This document shows positions 1 to 9,178 of a DNA stretch of 44,961 nucleotides, in pieces; position 1 is the stretch's first letter; every line of letters starts with the position of its first letter. This DNA comes from Akkermansia muciniphila. Its GTDB lineage: Bacteria; Verrucomicrobiota; Verrucomicrobiia; Verrucomicrobiales; Verrucomicrobiaceae. The stretch is from assembly GCA_945882215.1 (NCBI GenBank), contig CAMCWM010000019.1, positions 1-44,961 of the forward strand, read 5' to 3'. The translations under genes and the position numbers were made by a program. The notes under the pieces are model-generated. The model had not been told where the DNA came from. It made no database searches and saw nothing but the letters and a program-made list of their open reading frames with translations.

Positions 1-731
1 CCTCGTTGCTTCAATTCAGGGTCGTCATGCTCCATGTTCGGCATCGCCATGCCCTTCTTGATGAACTGACGAGCTTCCGCGTTTTTGCCCATCTGAGCGT
101 AGGTGCGTCCGAGTTCGATGTAATGACGCAGACGGTTTGGATTGATGGCGATGGCTTTGTCAAAGCAGGTCACGGCGGCTTCGTTCGTGGTGGTGGGCAG
201 CTTGCCGTAGATGAGTCCGCCCAGCGCGCGCTTGACACCGCCGACGTTGGCGAGCGCCTGATGCCAGCGACCGAGGACATGCCAGGCCACGTCGTTGCGT
301 GGATCGAGTTTGATTGCCCTGTCGGCACCCGCCTTGATGCGCGGTGAGGCGTCCACCTGCTCCTTGCTGCCCTGAAGCGGCAGCATCTTCCCATAAGTGA
401 TGGCGGGGGAGAGCTGTGCCTCTGAATCGTTCGGTGCGAGTGCTGCAGCGCGCTTTCCATAACCGAGGGCGATGCCGCCGAGTCGGAGCTTCTCCGCGCT
501 CGATGAGGCATCCGTCATCAGATGGCGATACTGCCGCGCGATGCGCAGCAACAGCGGCACGTTCTGGGGCTCCAGCTTTTCGGCAGGCAGATAATGTTGG
601 AGCGCCTTGTCAGCCTGGAACTTGCGGTCAAAGGCATCGCCGCTGCCCATGAGGTCGTTCGCGGATTGGGCGTGGCTCGCCGGGCTTATGAGCAGCAAGG
701 CTGCGATGATGAGTGAAAATGAAAGGTGCAT
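1..731 (-). CDS. Exported TPR-repeat protein (3' part missing)
   Basis: This is a minus-strand frame that opens at the ATG at 731 and runs off the left edge of the window, giving about 243 residues with no stop. The N-terminus reads MHLSFSLIIAALLLISPASHAQ, a clear Sec signal peptide ending in an AxA-like SHA site, so the protein is probably periplasmic. The rest is helical, with TPR-like units: AIKLDPRNDVAWHVLGRWH and AIAINPNRLRHYIELGRTY are spaced as consecutive repeats, and the second continues into AQMGKNAEARQFIKKG. A general scaffold or protein-binding role follows from the TPR fold; no partner can be named. The start lies 4 bases past the stop of the upstream amidase gene, so the two are probably one transcript. 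The C-terminus is outside the window, so the total length is unknown. Confidence 0.8.
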   Translation of the reverse strand, partial: MHLSFSLIIAALLLISPASHAQSANDLMGSGDAFDRKFQADKALQHYLPAEKLEPQNVPLLLRIARQYRHLMTDASSSAEKLRLGGIALGYGKRAAALAPNDSEAQLSPAITYGKMLPLQGSKEQVDASPRIKAGADRAIKLDPRNDVAWHVLGRWHQALANVGGVKRALGGLIYGKLPTTTNEAAVTCFDKAIAINPNRLRHYIELGRTYAQMGKNAEARQFIKKGMAMPNMEHDDPELKQR

Positions 732-735
732 GATT

Positions 736-2043
736 TTAGAGTTTGTTTTCGATGAGTCGGCCTGCGTTTAGGAGTTCAGCCTCGCTGAGCCGCGGCCCAA
801 CAAGCTGCAAGCTCGTCACGGGAACGGTCTTGCCTCGGGCAGGCATCGCGATTGGCACGGCGAGGGCGGGGTTGCCCGCGAAGTTCACACCCACGGTGTT
901 TTGCATGTCGAACACGCGCCATTCGAAAACCGCGTCCGATCCCCAGAAGGGCATTTTTGGCGGCAGGCCTTGCAGCGTCGGCACAGCGATGAAATCCACC
1001 TGCTTGAAGATCTGGCGGAGTTCACGCTGCCATGCAGCTTTGCGCTTCAGCGCTGCCTTGTAGTCGCCTTTGTACTCGAGCTCTCCCGACATGATCACGA
1101 GCTTCGTCAAAAGGCTCACGCCTTTCTGGTTGGCGTACTTTTGATCGTTGAGCCAGGTGTCGGCCAGGGCCACCACCTTGCCATCCTCCTCCGCCTGCTT
1201 CCATTTTGCCTGGAAGCTCTTGTTGAGCCTGATGACCTTGAAGCGCTTCGCCGCCAGCTCCGCATCAATGGCCTTGTCGATCTCAGGGTCCGTGCCATCC
1301 AGATACAGCCGCCCGATGGTGATGTGCCGGGCCAAGGGTTTGTCGGCGACAGCCTCTTGATAGCGTGTTTCAAAGCCCCGCTGCAACAGGCTCATGCCCT
1401 GCACAAGATGGTTCATGTTTCGAGCCAATGGCCCGACGGTATCCAGATGCTTCGGCGAGATCGGAAACACGCCTTTGGTGGAAACAAGACCAAAGGTCGT
1501 CTTCAAGCCATAAACACCGCAGCAAGCTGCCGGGACGCGAATGGAGCCACCTGTGTCCGTGCCGAAGGAGACATCTGCCATGCCCGTGGCGACCGCCATC
1601 GCGGATCCGCTGGATGAACCTCCAGGTATCACCTCATTCTTGCCATCCAGGCGGCTTTTAGGTGTGCCAAAGAAGCTATTCTTGCCAGAAACCGTGATCG
1701 CAAACTCCGTGAGGTTGGTCTTTCCCACGATTCGCACATTGCGTTCCCGTGCCAGCGTCAGAAGCGGCGCATCCCGCGTCGCAGGAGCACTGTTCTTCGA
1801 GACATATTCAGATCCTGCCGAGGTAACCCGGCCCTGCATGTCGATGTTGTCTTTGACAGCCAGCCGCAGGCCTGTGCTGCCAGCAGGAGGGGGCCAGTAG
1901 GTGATGAACGCATGCTCACGCGAGCGCTTCACCTGCCGTTGTTCTGGAGATGCACAGCCACTGAAAAGGATAGGCAGCAACAGCACGCTAAAAATCGAGA
2001 GAGCCATGCTGCTGCGTCGCTTGTTCATCATAAGAGCATGCAT
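736..2043 (-). CDS. Amidase-signature family lipoprotein
   Basis: This 435-residue hydrolase belongs to the amidase signature (AS) superfamily, which cleaves carboxamide bonds. The Ser-cisSer-Lys triad is visible: Lys64 in AVKDNID, Ser143 in the PGGSSSGSA motif (residues 140-148) and Ser167 in DTGGSIRVPA. The 24-residue spacing between the two serines equals that in mammalian FAAH. Unlike the cytosolic GatA or amidases of nitrogen metabolism, this protein begins with a signal peptide and lipobox (LLPILFSGC, Cys30), so it is predicted to be a membrane-anchored periplasmic enzyme. The substrate is unknown; a peptide, acyl amide or cell-wall amide is possible. The ATG at 2043 is preceded by GAGG seven bases upstream, which favours it over the internal ATGs at 2031 and 2028. 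The C-terminal part lies in the expected range for the family. Confidence 0.88.
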   Translation of the reverse strand: MHALMMNKRRSSMALSIFSVLLLPILFSGCASPEQRQVKRSREHAFITYWPPPAGSTGLRLAVKDNIDMQGRVTSAGSEYVSKNSAPATRDAPLLTLARERNVRIVGKTNLTEFAITVSGKNSFFGTPKSRLDGKNEVIPGGSSSGSAMAVATGMADVSFGTDTGGSIRVPAACCGVYGLKTTFGLVSTKGVFPISPKHLDTVGPLARNMNHLVQGMSLLQRGFETRYQEAVADKPLARHITIGRLYLDGTDPEIDKAIDAELAAKRFKVIRLNKSFQAKWKQAEEDGKVVALADTWLNDQKYANQKGVSLLTKLVIMSGELEYKGDYKAALKRKAAWQRELRQIFKQVDFIAVPTLQGLPPKMPFWGSDAVFEWRVFDMQNTVGVNFAGNPALAVPIAMPARGKTVPVTSLQLVGPRLSEAELLNAGRLIENKL

Positions 2044-2179
2044 GATGATGCCTCAGTTCAGCGACAACAATGGGGTGAACACTCCATTGCGTCAGCGTGT
2101 GTGCTCGCTCGCCGGCGAATTCCTCGAAGTCATTGGCTGCCGCACGTTGGCCCGGAAGAGGTGGCTTGAGCCTGCAGAC

Positions 2180-3559
2180 TCAGACCGCAGCCTCTTGCGG
2201 CAGCGGCTTGCCGATGCTGTAAACCTTGAAGCCGATCTGGCGCAGCTTTGCGTGGTCGAGCAGGCTGCGGCCGTCGAAGATCCATGCGGGTTTGACCATG
2301 GACTGGTAGATGGCCTCGAAGTCGAGCTGGCGGAACTCATCCCACTCCGTGAGCACCAGCAGCGCGTGCGCGCCTTTGGCGGCCAGCGCCGCGCTGGTGG
2401 CGAACTCCACGTTCGCATCGTCGGCCTGGATGGCGAGATCTTTGCACATCTGCGCGGTGGTGACTTTCGGGTCGTAGATCGAGATGGAGGCGCGTTCCTC
2501 CAGCAGGTCGCGGCAGATGTAGATGGCGGCGGACTCGCGGGTGTCGTTGGTGTCTTTTTTGAAGGCGAAGCCGAGCACGGCGATGCGCTTGCCAGTGACG
2601 GTGTTGAACAAGGTGCGCAGCACGCGCTCGGAGAAGCGGTGCTTCTGCCAGTCGTTCATGATGATGACTTGATCCCAATAAGCGGCGACTTCCGGCAGGC
2701 CAAAGTGGCCGCAGAGATAGACGAGGTTGAGCACGTCCTTCTGAAAGCACGAGCCGCCGAAGCCGACGGAGGCCTTGAGGAACTTCGAGCCGATGCGCGA
2801 GTCGGAACCGATGGCGCGCGCGACTTCATCGACATCCGCGCCGGTTTTTTCGCACAGCGCGGAGATGCTGTTGATGGAGGAGATGCGCTGCGCGAGGAAG
2901 GCGTTGGCGACGAGCTTTGACAATTCGGAGGACCACAGGTTGGTGGTGAGGATGCGTTCGCGTGGCACCCAGTTGGCATAGACGCTGACCAGCGCCTCCA
3001 CGGCGGCGAGGCCTTCGGGTGTCTGCTCGCCGCCGATGAGAATGCGGTCGGGCTTGCTCAAATCGACGACGGCGGTGCCTTCGGCGAGAAACTCGGGATT
3101 GGAGAGCACCTGATGCTGCACGCCTTTCTCGCTCGAGGCGAGGATGGTCTGGATGGCTTGCGCGGTGCGCACCGGGATGGTGCTCTTTTCGACGATGATC
3201 TTCGGTGCGTCGGCCACTTCGGCGATGGTGCGGGCGACGGACTCGACGAAGCGCAAATCGGCAGCCTTGTGCGCGCCGACGCCGAAGGTCTTGGTCGGTG
3301 TGTTGACGCTGACGAAGATGATGTCGGAGTCGTGGATGCACTCTTTGACCGCGGTGGAGAAGAACAGGTTCCGCCCGCGTGCCTGACGCACCAGTTCATC
3401 AAGGCCGGGCTCGTAGATGGGCAGTTCATCCGAGTTCCAGGCCGCGATGCGGTCTGCGTTGAGGTCCACCACATCGACGCGGATGTGGGGGCACTTGGCG
3501 GCGATCATCGCCATGGTGGGTCCGCCGACATAGCCGGCACCGATGCAGCAAATTCTCAT
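2180..3559 (-). CDS. ugd: UDP-glucose 6-dehydrogenase
   Basis: This enzyme oxidises UDP-glucose twice with NAD+ to give UDP-glucuronate, the precursor of uronic acid and pentose units in exopolysaccharide and lipopolysaccharide. It is cytosolic. The 459 residues start with a Rossmann motif ([11 protein letters not shown], residues 5-15), followed by VSVNTP (84-88) and EKSTIPVRT (124-132). The catalytic cysteine is Cys271 in [10 protein letters not shown], with Lys216 in [10 protein letters not shown] and the NPEFLAEG motif (154-161). The sequence resembles the longer, animal-type UDP-glucose dehydrogenases (for example [16 protein letters not shown] and the C-terminal IFDGR) more than the short E. 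coli type. The gene stands alone, with 136 bases to the next gene downstream and a divergent operon upstream. No good Shine-Dalgarno sequence precedes the ATG. Confidence 0.95.
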   Translation of the reverse strand: MRICCIGAGYVGGPTMAMIAAKCPHIRVDVVDLNADRIAAWNSDELPIYEPGLDELVRQARGRNLFFSTAVKECIHDSDIIFVSVNTPTKTFGVGAHKAADLRFVESVARTIAEVADAPKIIVEKSTIPVRTAQAIQTILASSEKGVQHQVLSNPEFLAEGTAVVDLSKPDRILIGGEQTPEGLAAVEALVSVYANWVPRERILTTNLWSSELSKLVANAFLAQRISSINSISALCEKTGADVDEVARAIGSDSRIGSKFLKASVGFGGSCFQKDVLNLVYLCGHFGLPEVAAYWDQVIIMNDWQKHRFSERVLRTLFNTVTGKRIAVLGFAFKKDTNDTRESAAIYICRDLLEERASISIYDPKVTTAQMCKDLAIQADDANVEFATSAALAAKGAHALLVLTEWDEFRQLDFEAIYQSMVKPAWIFDGRSLLDHAKLRQIGFKVYSIGKPLPQEAAV

Positions 3560-3613
3560 GAGGGGGAGGTCAGGTCAGTCAGTTGAGGGGCGTTTTCGTC
3601 AGCGCCTTTACCG

Positions 3614-3629
3614 GCCTGACGTGTCAGGC
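3614..3629. promoter_or_regulatory. Dyad in the ugd / thioredoxin-like divergent region
   Basis: The sequence GCCTGACGTGTCAGGC is an inverted repeat of two 7-base arms around a central GT. It sits about 55 bases upstream of ugd (minus) and about 140 bases upstream of the plus-strand operon. A two-base loop is too tight for a terminator hairpin, so an operator for a dimeric regulator is the more natural reading. The 200-base divergent region must also hold promoters for both directions, but I could not fix any -10/-35 pair with confidence. Confidence 0.35.
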
Positions 3630-3766
3630 TGTCGGACTTGGGACGCTCCAGCCCATGAGTCAACGAAACTTTTGGTTCCCTGCCAAGAGGATATTGGGCT
3701 GCATCAAACGTTCTCTTTCGGTGTTTGTAGACGAACGCTGTGCCAAACAACCAGTCAATCTCTCCC

Positions 3767-4651
3767 ATGAAAATTCTATTTTCCATCCTCTGCCTGCCTG
3801 TCTTCTGCACACTCCCGCTCAGCGCGGCTGATCCCGTGTTCTCCGGTCCGCAGCCGGGCGAGGCCACCACAGCATTCAAGTCAGTGGACATCATCGGCAC
3901 GGATGCGGGCAAGGAGCGCGATGTCATCACGCTCAACAACGGTGCGCCCACCGTGCTGGTGTTTGTGCATGGTCTGGAGCGCTCCATGCTGCCGCTGATG
4001 CGTGCGGTGGATGAGTACGGCGGCAAGTTTCAAGACAGGCTCAAAACGGAGTTTGTCTTCCTCGCCGCCGAACGTGTCGGCGGGATGGAAAAGTACGCGC
4101 CCGCACTGAATTCGATCAAGCTCAAGGGCCGCCCGACGCTGTCGGTGGATGGCGCGGAAGGTCCAGGCAACTATGGCCTCAACAAGGAATGCCTCATGAC
4201 GATCATTGCCGCGAAGGAAAACAAGACGCAGGCCAGTTTCGCGCTCGTGCAGCCTGGCATCGCTGATGCGGAACGTGTGATCGGCGCGATCGCCAAGATG
4301 ATCGGCGATGAAAAGCCGCCCACCGCCGCCGAAATCGCCGCCGCGCAGCCACAACGAGGTGAGATGGCCCAACGTCCGATGGCGGCCAAGGGCAAGGATC
4401 CATTTCCAGGCGCGGTGCCCACGGATGGCAAGCTTCAGTCCATGCTGCGGAGCTACATCCGCAAGGAAAATGACGACGCCACCATCGACCGCATGCTCCA
4501 GGAGGTGCGGGAGCACATCAAAGACAACACCGACCTGAAAAAGCAGGCCCTTGACGGCTGGACGCGCATCCTGCATTTCAAAGACCGCTACGGCACTCCA
4601 TACGCAGTGAAGCAGGGCGAGGCGTTTCTCGAAGAACTCAAGAATCCATGA
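3767..4651 (+). CDS. Exported thioredoxin-fold protein without active-site cysteines
   Basis: This is an exported protein of 294 residues from the ATG at 3767. An upstream in-frame start at 3740 exists, but the 3767 ATG begins a clean signal peptide (MKILFSILCLPVFCTLPLSAA). The mature N-terminus resembles peroxiredoxin/thioredoxin-like domains (GAPTVLVFVHGLERSMLPLM, a strand then a helix). The usual CxxC or peroxidatic cysteine position is occupied by HGLERSM, so a redox reaction is unlikely. The C-terminal 90 residues are charged and helical. The stop codon overlaps the next start (ATGA at 4648), tying it to the DUF1549/DUF1553 cytochrome, DUF1501 and WD40 genes downstream. A supporting or structural role alongside these exported proteins is likely. 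The exact function is unknown. Confidence 0.72.
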   Translation: MKILFSILCLPVFCTLPLSAADPVFSGPQPGEATTAFKSVDIIGTDAGKERDVITLNNGAPTVLVFVHGLERSMLPLMRAVDEYGGKFQDRLKTEFVFLAAERVGGMEKYAPALNSIKLKGRPTLSVDGAEGPGNYGLNKECLMTIIAAKENKTQASFALVQPGIADAERVIGAIAKMIGDEKPPTAAEIAAAQPQRGEMAQRPMAAKGKDPFPGAVPTDGKLQSMLRSYIRKENDDATIDRMLQEVREHIKDNTDLKKQALDGWTRILHFKDRYGTPYAVKQGEAFLEELKNP

Positions 4652-6759
4652 TCACACGCTTGCGGCTTCTGTTGTTTGCGGGCGCGGTGCTCATGCCGCA
4701 CCTCCTGACAAGTGCGGAGCCGTCATGGAGCTTTGCCACGCAGATCCTGCCCATCCTCACCAAGTCCGGCTGCAATACCGGCGCATGCCACGGCGCGGCC
4801 ACCGGACAGGGCGGCTTCAGCCTGAGCCTGCTCGGCTACGATGCCGTCCAAGATCACGCGACCATCACGCGGGAGCTGGCCGGACGTCGCGTCGATCTGG
4901 CTGATCCCTCCCGCAGTTTGCTGCTGCGCAAAGCCACGCGCACGATCAAGCACAAAGGCGGGCGCAAGCTGACGATTGATTCCGCGAACTACGACACACT
5001 GCGCCGGTGGATCGCTGATGGCGCGCCCGCAGGCCCGGCGAATCTCACTGTGACCGGTCTGAGCGTGGAACCAGCCGATCTGCTGCTCCAATCGCCCGAT
5101 GATTCGCTGCCGCTGCGGGTCACCGCTCGTTATTCCGATGGCACGGCAGGTGATGTGACCGCACTGGCGATTTACGACAGTCATGATGATGCCGTGGCCG
5201 AAGTCTCCTCTTTAGGCGTGGTAAAAATGCTGCGCCGTGGAGCCGGTGCCGTGATGATTCGCTTTGGCGGCCAAGTTACAGCGGTGCGTGCCGCCGTGCC
5301 GTTTCAAACAGATGAACCGGCTCTCGATTTCACACCGGCCCATTTCATCGATGAACACATCGCCGCGGAACTGCGCCGCCTGCATCTGCCTGCTTCGCCG
5401 CTTTCAAACGCGCCCACCTTTTTGCGCCGCGTGCATCTTGATGTGGCTGGAAGACTGCCAACGGAAGCCGAAGCACGCGATTTTCTCGCCCAACCTGACT
5501 CAACCGCTGCGCGTGAGGCTGTGATCACACGATTGACTGGCAGCGTGGAGTTTGTGGACCTGTGGACGATGCGTCTGGCGGACGTGCTGCGCATCTCCTC
5601 AAAGAAACAGGGCGCTGAAGGCGCGCGAACTTATCACGACTGGCTGCATCAGCAAATCGAGCACAACACACCGCTCAATGGTGTCGTGAAAGCGCTGCTC
5701 ACCGGTCAGGGCGACATCACGCGTGACGGTCCGGCGAATTTTTACCGCCTCACCACTGATCCGCGTGACATGGGCGAGTTTGTCAGCCGTTCGCTGCTCG
5801 GCGTGCGTCTTGCCTGCGCGCGCTGTCACCATCATCCGTTCGATCGCTGGAGCATGGAGGACTATTATTCCTTCGCTGGCTGGTTTGCGCAGACCGCGTT
5901 TGAGGGATCGCGAGTCGTTTTGAAAAATCGTGGTGAAGTCGAGCATCCCAAGACACGCAAGCCGATGCTGCCGCGCACGCTGGGCGATTTGCCGCCCGCA
6001 GAGCTTCCATCTGACCGTCGTGTGTTGCTCGCGGAGTGGGCGGTGAGCGCGGAGAACCCGTTTTTCGCTCGCACGCTGGTAAATCGCCTCTGGAAGCATC
6101 TCATGGGACGTGGTTTGGTCGAGCCGGTGGATGATCTGCGCGCGAGCAATCCAGCCAGCATGCCTGCGCTGCTGAATGCGCTCGCGGATGACTTTGTGAG
6201 GCATGATTACGATCTGCGGCATCTTGTGCGCACCATTGCGGCCTCACGCGCTTATCAGCTCGCCTCGACCTCCAACGGTGTGAACCGCCTTGATGATCGA
6301 TTTGGCTCGCATGCGCGCGTCAAGCCACTGACCGGCCCCGTTTTAGCCGATGCGCTGTCCCAGGTCATTGGAGGCAGTTTTTTGCCGGACGGAAAGCGCG
6401 CAGTGCAGATGCACGATCCGGCGGCGGAATCCTACACGCTCGATGTGCTGGGCCGCTGCCCGCGTACTGACGAATGCGGCAATCCCGCGCTTTTCGGCGG
6501 CGGATTGTCACAGGCGCTGCATCTGCTCAATGGCGAAGACTTCAACCGCCGTCTGCGCGAATCCGTGACGCGACGAAAAGATGAAAACATGCCCGCCTTG
6601 ATCGAATCCATGTATTTGCGCAGCCTGAGCCGCATGCCGACGGCTGAAGAACGCGCTCACTGGCTGGCGCAGGCCGCCAAGGCCAACGATTCTGCCACCT
6701 TTGCCGAAGATTTGCTCTGGGCGCTGCTCAACAGCCGTGAATTTGCCTTCGTTCATTAA
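4648..6759 (+). CDS. DUF1549/DUF1553 cytochrome-like protein with Ig-like domain
   Basis: This is a 703-residue exported protein of the Planctomycetes/Verrucomicrobia DUF1549-DUF1553 family. In order it has: a signal peptide (1-23), a cytochrome-like segment with a heme-type motif CNTGACH (Cys42, Cys47, His48, CX4CH spacing), an Ig-like (Big2) domain at about 135-218, DUF1549 at about 230-425 containing a second motif CARCH (Cys390-His394), and DUF1553 from about 450 to the end. The family is thought to act in periplasmic redox steps of polymer or sulfated-sugar degradation, but no reaction is proven. It is almost always followed by a DUF1501 gene, as here (9 bases downstream). The CX4CH spacing is common in this family; whether heme is attached there is not established. 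Confidence 0.92.
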   Translation: MITRLRLLLFAGAVLMPHLLTSAEPSWSFATQILPILTKSGCNTGACHGAATGQGGFSLSLLGYDAVQDHATITRELAGRRVDLADPSRSLLLRKATRTIKHKGGRKLTIDSANYDTLRRWIADGAPAGPANLTVTGLSVEPADLLLQSPDDSLPLRVTARYSDGTAGDVTALAIYDSHDDAVAEVSSLGVVKMLRRGAGAVMIRFGGQVTAVRAAVPFQTDEPALDFTPAHFIDEHIAAELRRLHLPASPLSNAPTFLRRVHLDVAGRLPTEAEARDFLAQPDSTAAREAVITRLTGSVEFVDLWTMRLADVLRISSKKQGAEGARTYHDWLHQQIEHNTPLNGVVKALLTGQGDITRDGPANFYRLTTDPRDMGEFVSRSLLGVRLACARCHHHPFDRWSMEDYYSFAGWFAQTAFEGSRVVLKNRGEVEHPKTRKPMLPRTLGDLPPAELPSDRRVLLAEWAVSAENPFFARTLVNRLWKHLMGRGLVEPVDDLRASNPASMPALLNALADDFVRHDYDLRHLVRTIAASRAYQLASTSNGVNRLDDRFGSHARVKPLTGPVLADALSQVIGGSFLPDGKRAVQMHDPAAESYTLDVLGRCPRTDECGNPALFGGGLSQALHLLNGEDFNRRLRESVTRRKDENMPALIESMYLRSLSRMPTAEERAHWLAQAAKANDSATFAEDLLWALLNSREFAFVH

Positions 6760-6768
6760 ATCACCCGC

Positions 6769-8091
6769 ATGAATGCTTCGACCTCATCTCCTTTCCGCCG
6801 CTGCGACGGCATCGTGCGTCGTGATTTCCTGCATGTCGGCCTGATGTCCGCGTTTGGACTCAGCTTGGCCGATCTGCTGCGACTGCAGGCTTCAGCAGCG
6901 TCACCCAATAAAGCGAAGTCCTGCATTCTCATCTGGCTCGACGGAGGGCCGAGTCATCTAGACACCTTCGACCCGAAACCGGACGCGCCCGTGGAGATTC
7001 GCGGTCCTTTCAAGACCATCGGCACCGACGTGGATGGAATTCAGCTCTGCGAGCATCTGCCACAAACCGCGCGTGTGATGAAGCATGTCGCGCTGGTGCG
7101 TTCGCTCACGCATGAACTCGGCAATCATGACACCGGCAGCCATTACCTGCTCACCGGCCATCGCCCGACGCCCGCGCTGCAATATCCGAGCCTCGGCAGC
7201 ATTGTCGCGCACGAGAGCGGAGATGGCATCGCGCTGCCGCCTTATGTGACGATTCCTGACAGCGTGTCGTCCTTGCGCGCCGGTTATCTGCCCGCGGCCT
7301 TCGGACCGTTCGCCATCGGCGGCGATCCCTCGAAGCCCGGCTATCGCGTGCGCGATCTGCAACCACCCGACTGGATCAGCTTTGACCGTCTCGGACAACG
7401 TCGTGCGATGCAGCAGCAGCTCGATCAATTCACCCGTACTCTGGAAGAAAGCGATGACACCCGTGCGCGAGACCGCTTCTTTGAACAGGCTCATCAGTTG
7501 ATCGCCTCGCCCGCCGCCCGTGCCGCCTTTGATATCGAGAAAGAATCGCCACAGGTCCGCCAGCGCTACGGACATCGGCGCATTGGTGCCGGCTGTCTGC
7601 TCGCGCGTCGATTGGTGGAGGCGGGTTCGCGCTTCGTGAGCGTGGTGGATCGCGGTTGGGACACGCATCAGGACATCGCGCGCACCCTCCCTGACGCGCA
7701 ATTTCCCGGCAGCGGCAAAGTGCCGGACATGGATCGCGCCTTTGCCGCCTTGATCACTGATTTGCACGAGAGCGGCCTTCTGGAAAGCACGCTCGTCGTG
7801 ATGATGGGCGAGTTTGGCCGCACGCCGAAGCTCAACAGCAGCGCTGGTCGCGATCACTGGCCGCGCGCGGGCTTTGCCTGCTTCGCTGGTGGCGGCGTAC
7901 GCGGCGGCCAGCTTATCGGACGCACGGATGCCCACGGCGAAACCCCGGATGAACGTCCCGTCCGCCCCGAAGACATCGCGCAAAGCATCCTTGGCCTGCT
8001 CGGGGTGGACACCGATGCCGAATATCAAACACCTGCTGGCAGACCGATGAAAATCCTCACCGGCGGTGAGTTTGTGCGCGAGCTGATATGA
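6769..8091 (+). CDS. DUF1501 protein, Tat-exported
   Basis: This is a 440-residue protein of the DUF1501 family, which has an alkaline-phosphatase/sulfatase-like fold. Residues 17-21 (RRDFL), followed by a hydrophobic stretch (VGLMSAFGLSLADLL), form a Tat signal, so it should be exported folded. Family motifs are WLDGGPSHLDTFDPKP near residue 55, an internal HELGNHDTGSHY and GEFGRTPKLNSSAGRDHW near residue 350. The Asp and His residues in these motifs are probable metal ligands. The gene follows the DUF1549/DUF1553 gene by 9 bases and its stop overlaps the WD40 gene start (ATGA at 8088). This arrangement recurs in PVC genomes. The two products probably act together outside the cytoplasm, but the substrate is unknown. 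Confidence 0.93.
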   Translation: MNASTSSPFRRCDGIVRRDFLHVGLMSAFGLSLADLLRLQASAASPNKAKSCILIWLDGGPSHLDTFDPKPDAPVEIRGPFKTIGTDVDGIQLCEHLPQTARVMKHVALVRSLTHELGNHDTGSHYLLTGHRPTPALQYPSLGSIVAHESGDGIALPPYVTIPDSVSSLRAGYLPAAFGPFAIGGDPSKPGYRVRDLQPPDWISFDRLGQRRAMQQQLDQFTRTLEESDDTRARDRFFEQAHQLIASPAARAAFDIEKESPQVRQRYGHRRIGAGCLLARRLVEAGSRFVSVVDRGWDTHQDIARTLPDAQFPGSGKVPDMDRAFAALITDLHESGLLESTLVVMMGEFGRTPKLNSSAGRDHWPRAGFACFAGGGVRGGQLIGRTDAHGETPDERPVRPEDIAQSILGLLGVDTDAEYQTPAGRPMKILTGGEFVRELI

Positions 8092-9038
8092 AAACCCTGG
8101 CCGCCTTCCTTCTGCTGACCGCGATGGTTTTTGCTGGCGATGTCGTGCCCGTCACCGCGCTGACCTTCACACCCGATGGCCGGCAGCTCGTTTACAACTC
8201 CGCCACTGGCCTCGTCGTCCGCGATCTCGATGACGATGCCGCTCCGAAAACGCTGCTTGAACTCGACTGGCCAAAGGTCACCGATGCCGCCTTCGATCCT
8301 TCCGGGCGCTGGCTCGCCGTGACCGGTGGTGCGCCGGGTGAAAAAGGCGGCGTTATGTTGCTGGAATGGCAGACACGCCGCGTGATCGCACGCTGGGAAG
8401 AAGCTGACGATCTCATCACCGCAGTCGCCTGGACTCACGCGGGCGAAAAACTCGCCACAGCATGCCATGATCAATCCGTGCGCGTGTTTTCAGCCGCTGG
8501 CGGCAAGTTGGAGGAGCCTGTGACATTGTCCGGCCACACACGTCCTGTTCTGGCTGTCGCATTCAGTTCTGATGACACCCAACTCGTCAGCGCGGGCGCG
8601 GATCGCACGCTGAAAGTCTGGAACATCGACAAGGGCAAACTTGAACGCACACTCGCCCATCACACCGACGCAGTTCACTGCCTCGCCTTCCGCCCACAGC
8701 ACGCAGGAAGCTATTGCGCCAGCGGTGGCTCCGACCAGACCGTGCGCGTCTGGCAGCCCGCCATCGGCCGCATGGTGCGCATCGTGCGGCATCATGAAGG
8801 ACCTGTGTTCACTGTCGCCTGGCATCCGCAAGGCGACCGCCTCTTCTCCGCCGGCCAGGAAGGCATCATACGCATCATCGATGCCGACAGCGACCGCATC
8901 CTGCATTCGTGGAAAGCCTCCGACGACTGGATCTATCGCCTTGCCGTAAGCCCCGATGGCAACCGTCTTGCGACCGGGAGCTGGCAGGCTGTGGTGAAAG
9001 TATGGAATCTCACGGAGGCTCCGGCGGCGAAGCGCTGA
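8088..9038 (+). CDS. Exported WD40-repeat propeller
   Basis: This is a 316-residue protein made almost entirely of WD40 blades after a short signal peptide (MKTLAAFLLLTAMVFAG). Blades are recognisable by repeated units such as LSGHTRPVLAVAFSSDD, DRTLKVWNIDKGKLERTL, DQTVRVWQP and ATGSWQAVVKVWN, about seven in all, enough for one closed propeller. WD40 proteins are interaction platforms. Its position as the last gene of the DUF1549/DUF1501 operon, joined by a 4-base overlap, suggests it scaffolds those exported proteins. There is no catalytic motif. The gene ends the operon, and 140 bases of more AT-rich DNA follow before the next reading frame. Confidence 0.9.
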   Translation: MKTLAAFLLLTAMVFAGDVVPVTALTFTPDGRQLVYNSATGLVVRDLDDDAAPKTLLELDWPKVTDAAFDPSGRWLAVTGGAPGEKGGVMLLEWQTRRVIARWEEADDLITAVAWTHAGEKLATACHDQSVRVFSAAGGKLEEPVTLSGHTRPVLAVAFSSDDTQLVSAGADRTLKVWNIDKGKLERTLAHHTDAVHCLAFRPQHAGSYCASGGSDQTVRVWQPAIGRMVRIVRHHEGPVFTVAWHPQGDRLFSAGQEGIIRIIDADSDRILHSWKASDDWIYRLAVSPDGNRLATGSWQAVVKVWNLTEAPAAKR

Positions 9039-9121
9039 TAAAGATTGTTTAGCCGCTTATCATGGGAATTGCAGAAAAATGATCGTCGGATGATCGCTGT
9101 AAGAACATAAGCAAAAAACTT

Positions 9122-9171
9122 TCAGGCAAGAGCGGGTAATGCTTGCCTGATTGTCGGCAATTTATCAGAAT
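9122..9171. promoter_or_regulatory. Inverted repeat overlapping a possible promoter
   Basis: TCAGGCAAG (9122-9130) and CTTGCCTGA (9142-9150) form a perfect 9-base inverted repeat with an 11-base centre. Its right arm overlaps a weak sigma70-like promoter: TTGCCT at 9143-9148 and CAGAAT at 9166-9171, separated by 17 bases. That would start transcription almost at the ATG at 9179. The arrangement is what a repressor operator over a promoter would look like. Alternatively, the hairpin could terminate the upstream operon, but no T-run follows it on the plus strand. An A-run precedes it, so a terminator would read on the minus strand. Confidence 0.35.
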
Positions 9172-9178
9172 CACCTGC

